A stretch of DNA of 64,000 bases from Isoetes taiwanensis (Eukaryota > Streptophyta > Lycopodiopsida > Isoetales > Isoetaceae). The notes beneath the pieces were generated by a model. The model worked only from the letters and a program-made list of their open reading frames with translations. It made no database searches and was not told the origin of the DNA. The stretch covers positions 12,114,803 to 12,178,802 of the forward strand of contig JAJEKV010000044.1 in NCBI GenBank assembly GCA_021234155.1. The letters are read 5' to 3'. The first letter of the stretch is position 1. Each line of letters starts with the position of its first letter. Of this stretch, positions 48,419 to 59,839 are shown in pieces. Position numbers and translations under genes: made by a program.

Positions 48419-48858
48419 GTGCACCCTGGACTACCACAGTCGTCGGATTCGTCGATCCTACGACCCAGATCGTATGTTGGTGCCTGTTAGCACCTCTCGT
48501 TTCGCTTATAGTCATTTATGATTGGAGGCCCCTATGCTTTTGAAATATGAAATACGATTTCGCCTAAGGTTTTGAGGGAATATCGAACCTCTGTACGGCT
48601 TTGCCTAAGATTTTAGAATATGAAATACGGGGGCCAGGACCTCTACCAAAATAACTCAATGTTCTAATAATATTACTTTAACCAATATATCCAGTGAGCT
48701 AATATGATTATTTTTTACCTTGAATCTATGTTTTTTTTTATAACAACCCATTCAATTGTTTTAGGGATATATGGTCTATGGTTTCAGGAATTATTATTTT
48801 TTACATCCATATCAAATCCCCCATGAACCTCCTATTATTTTGCTACATATTGACTTTA
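48419..48858 (-). repeat. tRNA-like repeat, copy 3 (second half of the tandem pair)
   Basis: This repeats 48008-48418 with about 90% identity, starting GGTGCACCCTGGACTACCAC. Its A-box region, TTAGCTCACTGGATATATTG (about 48702-48683), is slightly closer to a tRNA. Its B box (48647-48631) has changed TTCGAGC to TCCTGGC. A 25-bp insertion lies after GCACCTCTCG. Confidence 0.7.
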
Positions 48859-51800
48859 AAGCCTACATGCTAACATGATAAGGTCCTTATGCTTTCTGCA
48901 GTAAATATAGGTATAGTATATAATGTTACTAGTAGTCCTGCCCATCGTTTAGTTCATTAGGGAAGCAAGAAGACTTACAAGTAATGAATATTCGTGTGTA
49001 ATTCTGTAAAAAAACAAGTAAGCAATTGTATTCTAAACATATTTCCTTCAGAATGAGCCAAAAATTTATATTATAAATGTATTTCATTTGCAGTCTAAAG
49101 AAAACTAATAATGGATGCCCGGCATTGCCGGTCTTTCACATGTAGTCTTAAATACGTTAACCATACATTGAATGGAAGCAGATGCCAATAGAAAATCATA
49201 TGAACTGCGGCATTGCCAAGGAGTATGAGCATAAAATATATGTGTAATATTCCTTTCTAACATTCCTAAGTTCCATTATGCATGCTCAACAATATATAAT
49301 TAGATTTGAGGTAAGTAGAAAGCATAGAATTTGTAGGTGGTCATAGCTAAAAAGTGTGCACGGTAGCAATTCAAGGGCAACATTATTGCAATGAAGGACC
49401 ATCTCTATTATCCAACCACCTGATGGAGTGCCAAATAATGTCGTCATGTTGGAATGATGACTAGAAGCTTAATGATATGCATAGCCAAAAGTCCTTAAAA
49501 CATCATGTGAAGCTATGATGATAAGTGTATGCCCATTTGATTGCATTGTAGAAGTGTGCATTCATGAAGTGCGTACATGTGAGTCACTGACTTGGTTGTA
49601 AAGGTAGATGACACGTGTTACTATCAGGCTGGAAAAGTATGTGAATGCATGTCTCGTTATGTCCAAAGGATGATTTTTGTAGTATTGAACTACAATTTGG
49701 AATTGGTAATTATTATTAATTGACTACATGACATTTACCAAATTGAGGTAGTCATATCATATTTTGTTGAGATGCATTCAGCAAATTGAAGTAGTGTTAT
49801 ATATGATTGCAGTGGAAGTTCTCATACTAGAAACAATGTTTGTTGATAATGTCGATAGAAAAGTGCAAACTCCATTAGTCTCTCTCTCTCCCCTTCTTTT
49901 TTCGGTTGAAGGATGTACTTTTATTAAATCCCCAAAAATATATAAACCTACATTGAATCGTTATGTCATGTAAAACACCTACATCTCAACATGAGAGTGC
50001 AAGAGAAACCACGTAGCATATCTACTTCCTACTATTCAAAGTTGCGCAACGAAAGTATTCTATAATTGGTTGCCTAGGTCATGATCCTCCATTGATGCTA
50101 TTTGCTTCCCAAGCTCAGATCTTAATATGTTCAAGATCCCCGATGGGTGAACAAACTGTTGAGAGAGAACCATTAATCTCCTTTTCCATAAAACCCACAG
50201 CAACCATATGCCTTATAGATATGAACTGCTTGCTTTTTCCGCGCCTTACAAATATGAAAAATTCTACAAGTCTTTCGTTTCACAACAGAAGACAATTTTT
50301 GACTCAAAAGCATAATTTTCAATTGCTTTGATCAGTATCACTTGTTGCTATGCTATAATGTATGCAATCGACATGCTTTAACCCTATCATGTCAAATCAA
50401 AAGCATTCCATAAGCATCCCATATATAATTGCCATGTTTTATGTCACTGTTTTGATAGTAGCGTTATAATGTTGGGAGAATAGCACAACATCAATCTTGT
50501 TAATTTGGGATTTTCGGGTATGGTGGAAAATGTTTTTGGATTTTTTTTTAATTGATTTCCTAAGATTTCGTGGGTTTTCGGCGCCGGAAAATATTTCCAT
50601 CCTTCCAAAAATTGGGACAAGTTTTTATGGTATCATTTTGAAGGGCTTTTTGGTTTTGTGGGCAGTCTCTCATCCGCCTTGCTCCACGATTGGAAACTGC
50701 AATGGTGTCGAATGATCCTATATCCATGCGATTTTAAGCATCTGCTACATAGATTGTAGCTGACGATTCTCTGTAGACCAGATTTTAAAATTTTAATCAC
50801 TGCCAGAAGCAGAAGAAGACGCCTAAGGGAAAAATTTCTAGCACTGTCGGATCATCTGCCGGAGAGCTTGCTAAAGAGAATCCGTGCCACGATTTCTCAA
50901 GCCATGCAGGGATCAGTTCAGGGATCAGTTGATCAAAATTGGCTGAAGATGTGAAGCATTTAGGGTTTATGCTTTTTCTGAAGGTTGATTTGATTTTGTT
51001 ATATGCTTGCCAAGATTTCCCATTATCTGTCCGTGATGGTAGACATGCCATTGTAATTTTTGCTAGGCCCATATGTATTCTGATCGTTTTCTAATTCTTT
51101 TTGCAGAGCGGAGTGATAAGAGCACACGCATTTTATAGAGATCGTTTGCAAGACAAGCTGCTGGTAATTTAAGAGGTATAGATAGTCCTCTTGGTGATTT
51201 TCACTTATAGTCTCTAGATTACAATCTAGAATGTTACTAGATGCACTACATATAGAGGATTGTTCTAGACTTTCATGTTTGAATAATACTAGCTTGCTCT
51301 CCTTTGTGCTTTCACAAGAAGACCAAAATTTTCCATGCATGCACTACACTTAATTGCAAGGATAGATCCAATTGATGGTACTCTACTTCGTTTGGAGAAG
51401 TTCATTTGGGAAAAAAAAATGTGCAGTTAAGGAAAGTTTGAATTTTTGACATTTAGGTGAATATGCAGATAGCAGGCTTCTGATCAATCTCTATTGTTGT
51501 GAAGCTGAATGTGCAGATAGTAGGCTCCTCAGAATTGATCTCTGCATTTGTGAATTTAACATATTCACTTTTTAACTTATTTCTATTCATGGATGCACAT
51601 CATTGACGTTTTTGCCTGTTGTGTTATGTTTGCAGTGCATCCTCCCATCTACAACGACTAAGCTTACACAAGGCAGCCTATTTTCTTTATTCCAGAGTAT
51701 CTGGAGTTTAGCTGTGTAAGAGCAAGAATTAGCAATGGCACCATGGCTTTTCATTAAAAGGTCAGTGTTCTTAATTCCTTTTGATGATATTTTCTTCTAA

Positions 51801-52089
51801 GTGCTTGCTAGTTACATCAATCTAGCATATATGGTACTTGACGTTGTTATGCCTTGGTCTAGCTTGCTCCAACAACTTTGCATGTCATATCGATGATGTA
51901 TACACGTTTTGCAAACATTTTATTCATTTTGTTTAGACATTTCAAGCATATTTTCTTTTGTTCTCATATGGGAATGACCTCTCTGATCCTTTGAGATAGG
52001 GATTGAGTTTTTTCCTTTTGAGAGGATGCATAGCATCTCAGCATGCATGCCATCATTCAAGATGTCCTCTTTATCTGAATGAGCAGTTT
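48859..52089. other. No identified gene; small tandem duplication at about 51461-51560
   Basis: Open frames at 49764-49973, 50092-50331 and 50497-50715 (plus) have no family match. At 50803-50935 the plus strand reads a lysine-rich exon-like stretch (KQKKTPKGKISSTVGSSAG) that I cannot identify. A 50-bp duplication of ATGCAGATAGYAGGCTYCT lies at about 51461-51560. Confidence 0.35.
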
Positions 52090-53504
52090 ATCTAATATTA
52101 ACAATGAATGGATCATTGTATATAAGAAGTGCAATCTATGGATATTTGGATGTGTTTGGCAAATCTTTGTAAGTCTCCTTAGTTTTGTCCCTTGGTTTCC
52201 CCTTCTCAATGACATGGGACTTTGTCTTTTTCAGAAGGGTTTTGCACAGCTCATTTGGCACTACAAGCAATGTGACTCTAGAGGTAAGAACTTAATTGTT
52301 GTCACTTTCTGAACAGATGTTTAACATAGCGTTGTTTGTCATATCATTTTAACTGCCTACTGCAATTTCTGTGCAAAATATTTTCTGGCGATAAACCACC
52401 AGATATACATTATAGACCATTAATTATTACATTTTTGAATCTGTAGGATAAACTATAGTTAGCATGACGTTGTGGATGAATTTTGTGGGTTGTTTAGGAG
52501 TGCACTTCCCCTACTTGAAGCTTCCAAGCATATCCTTGCCAAATCATTAACATGCACGTAGAGCTAAGTGGGTTGGTTATTGTAAATTCTCCACATTTAA
52601 CATATGAAGATAGTATATCTTTGGACCGATTCAATCGGTCTCTACTACTTACTTGACTGTCAAGGTAAGAGCTAGGTCCAAGCTTTGGAATATCACATCA
52701 GATCTACAATTTGTAGCTTATTGCATTAGTTTATAAATGTACATCATCACACACAAGCTTCAGTTGGAGCTTCAGAAGCATTATAAAGCCTGAGTTTAAA
52801 AGAGGCATCTAATATTAACAATGAATGTATCATTGTATATAAGGAGTGCAATCTATGGATATTTGGATGTGTTTGGCTAATCTCTGTAAGTCTACTTAGT
52901 TTTGTCCCTTGGTTTCCCCTTCTCAATGACATGGGACTTTGTCTCTTTCAGAAGGGTTTTGCACAGCTCATTTGGCACTACAAGCAATGCGACTCTAGAG
53001 GTAAGAACTTAATTGTTGTCACTTTCTGGGTGTTTGTCATATCATTTTAACCGCCTCTTGCAATTTACGTAGTAAAAATATTTTCAAGGCGATACCACCG
53101 GATATACATTATAGATCATTGACTATTACATTTTTGAATCAGAGGATAAACTATAGTTTAGCATGATGTTGTGGATGAATTTTGTGGGTTGTTTAGGGTG
53201 TACTTCCCTACTTGAAGCTTCCAAAGCATATCCTTGCCAAATTATTAACATGCACGAGCTAAGTGGGTTGGTTAGTGAAAATTCTCCACATTTAACATAT
53301 GTAAGATTGTGTGGATATATCTTCGGACCAGATTCAACTGGTCTCTACAGCTACTTGACCTGTCAAGGTAAGAGGTAGGTCCAAGCTTTGGAATATCACA
53401 TCAGATCTACAATTTGTAGCTTATTGCATTAGTTTATAAATGTACATCGTCACACACAAGCTTCAATTGGAGCTCCAGAAGCATTATAAAGCCTGAGTTT
53501 AAAA
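52090..53504 (+). repeat. Tandem duplication with 717-bp period carrying exon-like segments of an unknown gene
   Basis: Copy 1 (52090-52806) and copy 2 (52807-53504) share ATCTAATATTAACAATGAAT at the start and GCATTATAAAGCCTGAGTTT at the end, with more than 90% identity. Each copy has a segment ending TTT|GTAAGT, one framed by TTTCAG and GAG|GTAAGA (KGFAQLIWHYKQCDSR), and one framed by TTTAG and CAAG|GTAAGA. The last is open in copy 2 (CQIINMHELSGLVSENSPHL) but damaged in copy 1. The splice-site context suggests duplicated exons of a real or former gene. I do not recognise the protein. Confidence 0.75.
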
Positions 53505-56500
53505 CAGTAAACCGCTCAAGCAACAAGATCCTTATTTTACATGGATGATTTTTCTTGCAGATCTAGCAAACCTTCAAGACTTGACTGACTTATTATTTCT
53601 TCTTTGATAAACTTTTTTTTAGCACATGTGTACTACCTTTAGCCTATCCTGCAAAGTGGAAGGACATACCAACTGTGTTGCATCAGACCAGCCATCTACT
53701 TTGTATGTGCTAGAAGGGACAGAAAAGAGAAGCGGAAAGGACAAAAGGCCAAAATTCCACAAAGAGAAAGGACAATTTTTACTTTGCTACCTTCTGCTTC
53801 ATAGAGTAAGCCAAGGAGCATGCTTAAAGATGTTCCACGTGACTTCTGAATGGTTGACATCATGGATCCATGTTAATCATTACTCAAAGCCAGTCAACAA
53901 AAGTAGTTGTAGACTTAAAGGTAGTCAATAAAAGGGTAGTTGTACATATTTTAGTCTTCCAATACTCATGTTTCTAGGTGCAATATTGTTTGCACAAGTT
54001 GGATGTATGCTCATTTGCAAAGATTAGCATCTTATGCTTGCTTCACAATTGTTGCTGAGCATAATTGTATGTTTATCCATGCATAAACATCCCTGATGAC
54101 AATCATTTTAAATGGTAGTTCGTTTGTATATCTTGAACAATAACTTCATTTCACAGAACTGCTCATGGTTGTTCATGTATTTCCGGTTTGTACTCTACAC
54201 ACTGACTATTGTATGGAGATTTCTGAATGCTTTTCAAATTATTTGGCTTAAAATTAAGTTCTTATCATTGTACATGCACTTAGCATGTAGTAAGAGGATG
54301 TTGACTTTGGGAGCAAAGATACCCGCTAAATATTTATCGACACTATTTCTTGAAGTACTAATTTGCATATTATTTGAAATACTATTCATGGAGACCATTC
54401 ATGGATCAATCCATAAGTGTAGACGATATAAATAAAGAGATCAACATAATTTTTAGTCAGAAAAGCTAATAACCTGAGACATGCTTGCAGTTCGGCAATG
54501 GCTATGATATCAACTTTGGGCATGTTTTATATTCAAGTAGAACATGCAGATTGTAAGGCATGTTAGATCTTTTATGCATTGCATTTATAGCATTCTTCAA
54601 CTTAGAATCCCATCGATCCGAGACATCGGATTGCTGCCACTCATGGCAGCATGGAAGAACCATTAGCATTTCCAAATACATGGTTCAATAAGCACATAAG
54701 GAGTATTTGAAGTTGCAACTTTGAAGATCTTTCAAAAAGCTACAAAAGACACAAGGACTTGAAGAACCAAAGAAGGACATTCACTTGAGAAAACATCAAA
54801 GGAGTATTTTGGCTAAATGGAAGGTCACAAGGCAAGTTACTAAATTTGAAGCCCTATTGAAGATTTGCAAGATCACAACTTGGTATGACATTTCTGATTT
54901 GAGCATTGAAGTTGATATTCTAAAGTTCTTAAAGAATTGCCTAGCCATTCCTTTTCATTCTATATCTTGAGTCGTTCTCTCCATTCCATGTCTAGCCTTC
55001 TTTTTTTTTCCACATTTCCATCTCCTCTCATTACATACTATGGTGTTGGTAACATTTTTTTCCCTAGTCAAATGAAACACACACTCCATGCTCCATCCAC
55101 CCACTCACCAAAGTCAAGCATTAGGGAGCCTCATGAATTCATTTCAAAAGTACCTAGAGTTATACTTACTAGGTTTTACAAAAGAAGGACAAAAGCAAGA
55201 CATGTCCAACTATGCAAGAAATGAGCTCCCTAGTAGCATTTCATGTCAAAAGAAAATTGCAAAAGATACAAACATCCACTTCATCATTCATAATTCCACT
55301 TCACCATTCATATCACACGTGTCACCCATATCATCCATACTTCATGCCACTTCACCAAAATCATCATTTTTGACTAGGGAAAAGATGGTTACCAACCCTT
55401 AAGTGCCACATCTTCACCATTTTTGCCACCTCACCAAGCCCCATGCTTAGTCATTTCTTTTTTCCAAAAAATCAAAATATTCCATTTGAAAATTTGATGA
55501 TACTATCTGGTAGCCCACATGAAAACATGCCACCTGGCACAAACATTTTGAAAAAAGAGGTTATATCGACCTTCTAAATGGCCTTCTTGGGGCGCCAGCG
55601 GCCTTTTTTTAAAAAAAAAAATGATAAAACCTACCTACATCTACCCCCCATTTATCTACCCTCTCATCCTCTCCGCCAAGTGGCGCCCCTCGCATGCCAA
55701 GTCGAAACACGAGCCGAAGCTTGGCGCGGAGGAGACCACGAATCGTAAGATCGTCAATGGATCTATATTTATACCTTGGCTTTTTTCCATTCCCTACCGG
55801 GATATTCCTTCACAAGAAAAAAACAAGAACCCTAAGATTTGCAGGCCAAGAAACGGATTTTTAGTAGCCGGAACTACCTAATCATGACTGTATTCCTCCC
55901 TCGATTTAACTTGAGTGATCCCAAGAACTCCAAACCCTCGTGCTAAATGATCGGATAATCTGTTGGATCTTGCAAGAATTGGAACGTAACCAAGCATTTT
56001 CAAAAAGGCAAATCGACCCAGAAATTTCAAGGGCTTTTAAGCATTTGGGAGATTGGGGATGCGAAATACATGTCAATACGATCTTACGCTTGTGAATTGA
56101 CCTTCCTTGCCGCATCAATTTACTTGATTGAGCAAAGAAAGTTTCACCAATTATTCCGTCCGATCCCTAAGTATTATTGACTCTCAATTGTGAGTTATTT
56201 GAAGTTATGTGGAACTCCCTCAGATGATTTGTTAAGTGAATGAAAATCCGACTTTGGTAAAATTTCCTTTTCTCAACTTCCTTTTCAAGAAAGTTATGCA
56301 TATCTCAAGCTAAATATTGTTCTAGTTTTTTTTTTTTCTAACGCCTATTAGAAAGATCCTACTTAGGCTTCATAAGAATAGTCATCTTGCATTCAAAGAA
56401 AACATAAAACATATAAATATTTGTCAAAGCTAAGTCCTAGCTATCCGATAAGAGTCAAAAAGAACCTATCTTTTCGCTACAAAACTCTCTAGCAAAGGTT

Positions 56501-57068
56501 CAAATCCATATGTTATTATCAAAACCTCGCATTCTCTTCTATTCGCCTCAGAAAAACAAAAACATATACATAAATATCTCTCTCACATCAAAAGCACAAC
56601 CTGCCGCTGGTAAATTACTGCTCATTCAAAGATTCAAAGTAAACCCCAAAAAGGTGTTGCACTTTACCTACAAGAACAATTAGATCAGTCCCAGCTTGTC
56701 CCATCAAAAATAATATCTCACAAAACATTTGAGAATTTCTCGCTCTCTCACGAGAGTATTGACCAATTTTGACTAGGTCGCATAGATTTTTCAAGTATCT
56801 AGAACTGCCCGACTTCAAAAAGGATTTTGCACTCTTTTAATATCAAGTGTTGGGATCACACTCATACTTTTCCCAAGTAAAATTCACCAGCTTATTTGTG
56901 CTTGGTATTGAAAAGAGGAAATGGTGGTTTTTCTTGAAATGGGAAAGTCAGTACTAACAGCTTGTGGTGAAAAGTTTTTGCAAGATTTAGGTTTAGAGTG
57001 GTTGCCCAAGCAACCTGGAGGTCCTAAACCATTCTAGTTGAGGGTTTTGCCAGGATTACCCTCAACAC
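53505..57068. other. No identified gene; solo palindrome fragment at 54608-54631
   Basis: Short open frames (53626-53931, 54112-54435, 54785-54970, 54937-55402, 55621-55881) lack recognisable domains. At 54608-54631 the hairpin ATCGATCCGAGACATCGGAT of the palindromic family occurs alone, followed by another hairpin, GCTGCCA-CTCA-TGGCAGC. A low-complexity stretch of CACTTCA/TTCACCA repeats lies at about 55275-55440. Confidence 0.4.
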
Positions 57069-57225
57069 GGATCGCCATTCTTGAATGGGACGAGCATGCA
57101 TGTTTTGCATGCATGCGGGCGGCGCATGCCCGTTCTAGTTGGGAGTTCGCTATTTTAGGCCAATTTGGCCAATTTTACGCTTCTTTCATGCTGTCCGTTC
57201 CTCGCCTTTAGCCTTTGGCGACTCT
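57069..57225 (+). repeat. Solo fragment of the palindrome-bounded family
   Basis: GGATCGCCATTCTTGAATGG, then GACGAGCATGCATG, TTGCATGCATGC and AGTTGGGAGTTCGCTATTTT match the start of the unit. GCCAATTTTACGCTTCTTTC and CCTCGCCTTTAGCCTTTGGC match the middle of the short unit. About 170 bp of a 370-bp unit is present, with an internal deletion of the 110-bp block that normally follows. Confidence 0.75.
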
Positions 57226-57976
57226 CTGTCTCAATGTAGCTTAGTTATTTTGCTAGGTTACATTACACAAAGAGGCTCGAATAGAGATGGAGCAGAACTC
57301 ATTCCTTCTAGAGGTAGAAGTTCTCATATACAAGTTGCTATAATGTCAGAGGTGAGAGCGTACCCTAATTTCAAGCCAAAGTGGTGCCTGAGCTTTGTCC
57401 ATCCATATAGCGGCTGTTAGGGAATATCCTAACTCCTGCTATTGATGGAGAACCCTCAATTTAACCGTGAGTTGAAGTTAGAGGACATCTCCCCTTCGGC
57501 GTCGTGGTAGATTGTACAAGGACGGACGTAACAAGATTTTTGAGTACTCTATTTTATTGTGGCCATCGATGATACAACCTAATGGTTGCTTGCGATTCTG
57601 TGGCTTCAAGTTCATGAGACGATGGTGAGACGAGTCACTGAAAAAAAAGGGACAGATGCAATTGGGGTTAGTGGCCCAAGCGTGGAAGGGTTCATCAGAA
57701 TTCATGTGGTTGATAGAGTAAAAGCATTGAGAATTCACAATCTTTCTTTTCCTACTCTTTGGGCAATGTAGCTTAGTTACATTCTAAGTTCCATCGCTCA
57801 AAGAGGCGCGATTCCGCGGGCATGCGAAGGGGCAAGCATCAACGAAATCAAGACGGTTCTCGATCCACGTATAAGTTCTCAAGGCACTACTACCGACTTG
57901 TTAAAACGACAAAAAATTTACTTTGTTATTAATAGTGGCGAATGCTTATTACTTTCTCGTATTAATAGTAAATTTG
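57226..57976. other. No identified gene; diverged 90-bp direct repeat
   Basis: AATGTAGCTTAGTTA followed, after a short gap, by CAAAGAGGC and later AGTTCTCA occurs at about 57234 and again at about 57766. The similarity is patchy, so the duplication is old. No gene is supported. Confidence 0.35.
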
Positions 57977-58080
57977 TTATACATGAAACATAGAACACAG
58001 TGACAAATTGTTAAAACGACAAAAACTATTATACATGAAACATAGAACACGGTAACAAATTGTTTAAACGACAAAAACTT
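57977..58080. repeat. Tandem duplication, 52-bp unit
   Basis: TTATACATGAAACATAGAAC plus ACRGTRACAAATTGTT(T/A)AAACGACAAAAAC occurs twice in succession (57977 and 58029). The same AAACGACAAAAA motif precedes the array at about 57904. Confidence 0.9.
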
Positions 58081-58199
58081 ATAACAAAAAAATTTACTTT
58101 TTATTAATAGTGCCAAAACGGCTATAATAGTTTGAAAATCCTCATCCATTGTTACAATAGATTGAAGATACCCATCACATCATCTTTCTAGGCAGCACC

Positions 58200-59470
58200 A
58201 TCTTCATCAGTTTCATCGTCCGAGGTTCCATCCTCTTCTGCCTGCTGGCCTAGGTTCAACCTCCTATGTGGCCCTTTCGCTTACTACAATGTCCTCGATG
58301 ATGTTTTCTTTCCGACACGCTGCTCGCTTGTCGTGGTAATTGGCATTGAGAGTCTCGGCCGGATCACGCATACACTTAAGTCCTCAAACGGAACTCCAAA
58401 GATACTTGCACTGCCTTCCTCAGATCGTGACTCCTTTTGTATCTTCACCGTCGTTCGACTCGCCCCGAGAACATGTTCTCGCCTAAATCATCTTCGGCGC
58501 CGACAAAATGAGTATGATGAATGTCTTCGCCAACATGGTTAGCTGCATTTATCGCAAGTAGCTCGCCCTCACCGCCTTCAAACCATCTTCCACTTCGAAA
58601 TCTACATCCATGAAAGGAAATCAGAACTTATCGACCACGGCTGCATCATCATATGCATTCAAAAGCCGCCATTTTGAGAAGTTATATATAAGTTTGTCAG
58701 CCTTCTTATTCAGCAGGCGATTTCCTGTGACACTATGTATGTACTTATATGCACTCTAATTCCTCTCACTTGCACTATTGGAGGATACTAAGGAGAGGAT
58801 AGTCATTGCAAGGGCCTGTAATGTATCAGTAACTTGTCCGTGGGCTTGCCACCATGTATAGAATTCTATATTGGGCTCTTTCTTATGACTCTCCAACACG
58901 TCATGAAGCTCTTCATCTGCCCAGCTTCCACTCAAGTTTTGGTACTCGATTAACTCGGCAATGAAAAGCTTGTAGTCCAAGCTGTTAGGATAGTACATTT
59001 TTGAAATCTTCTTCAACGAACTCATAACTTCCTTATCTGTATGTTTGTCCATATCATGGTTGTGCGGGTCTAAGACATGTGCGGCGCCATGAAGGTCATT
59101 GTACGACTTCTTCCATCATACAATGAAGTCCTTGAGCAATGTTGCGCGTTTGGCATTGTCAAAGGGCGCATTGGGCCCGTCACATTCTAGGAATGATTGA
59201 ATTGAGTGCCAACACCTCCAGACCTTACCAGTGCTTTCCTTTGAAGAATAAAGGGTTTTGATGGCATGACAAACAGGTTGCATGCACCTCACAACATTCC
59301 TTACGCCTTTCCAAAATGTCTCCCGCCCAAGCATTTCTCCAAGGGTAGCGGCTTGCTGCCGGTGTTTGGATGCATTTTTGCCCTTCTGCCTCCTCTCCCA
59401 TTCAAAGAAGTCTGTATGATTGAAGGTCGAGATAATCGGGCCACGACACCTAAGCACTCTTTCAAGGCAA
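58200..59470 (-). mobile_element. hAT-family transposase relic, C-terminal half
   Basis: On the minus strand, one frame runs from 59457 to 58756 with only one stop (TGA at about 59115, in the context IV*WWKK). It contains ETFWKGVRNVVRCMQPVCHA, then AHVLDPHNH, and the hAT dimerisation motif FYTWWQAHG...ALAMTILSLVSSNSASERN (about 58870-58760). Past another W-to-stop change it continues SAYKYIHSVTGNRLLNKKAD. The tail is acidic (EEDGTSDDETDEDGAA, about 58245-58200), as in plant hAT proteins. The BED zinc finger and catalytic N-terminal half are missing. The low number of stops suggests a fairly recent loss. Confidence 0.8.
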
Positions 59471-59745
59471 ATGTAATTGAAAACCGACCTGTAAGCAAAA
59501 CAACTATTTCCCTTAAGCGAAAAAACATTTTCGCTGTAAGTTTTGTTTTTATTTAGAAGTTTAAAATTTTTCCCATACGCCGAAACATTAGTTTCGCTTT
59601 TACGCGAAAAACGCTTTCGATAGGCTTAAGTTTTGTTTATGCTAAACTTTCTCGCACTTCGCGTAAGTTAAACTTTAGTATACGCTAAACTTCAGGGCCA
59701 GCTTATGCTAAAAATTTCTGGTGTGCGTAAATGTTTTTGACGATT
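59471..59745. repeat. Cluster of short GCGAAAA / CGCGTAAG motifs in both orientations
   Basis: TTAAGCGAAAAAAC, TTTCGCTGTAAG, TTTCGCTTTTACGCGAAAAA, CTTCGCGTAAGTT and TATACGCTAAACTT occur within about 250 bp. hAT elements commonly carry such subterminal repeats as transposase binding sites. This cluster lies immediately upstream of the surviving transposase half. Confidence 0.5.
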
Positions 59746-59839
59746 TTTATATATTATACTTCATATTTGTGCCATATCTTTCAAATAATATGTATTGCAT
59801 ATAAAACGTATACAGTATTGAACCTACTTTGGACCAAAG

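Noticed and set aside
57977-58080. CRISPR-like direct repeats.
   Set aside because: Only two adjacent copies with no spacers, in a plant nuclear context; it is a simple tandem duplication.
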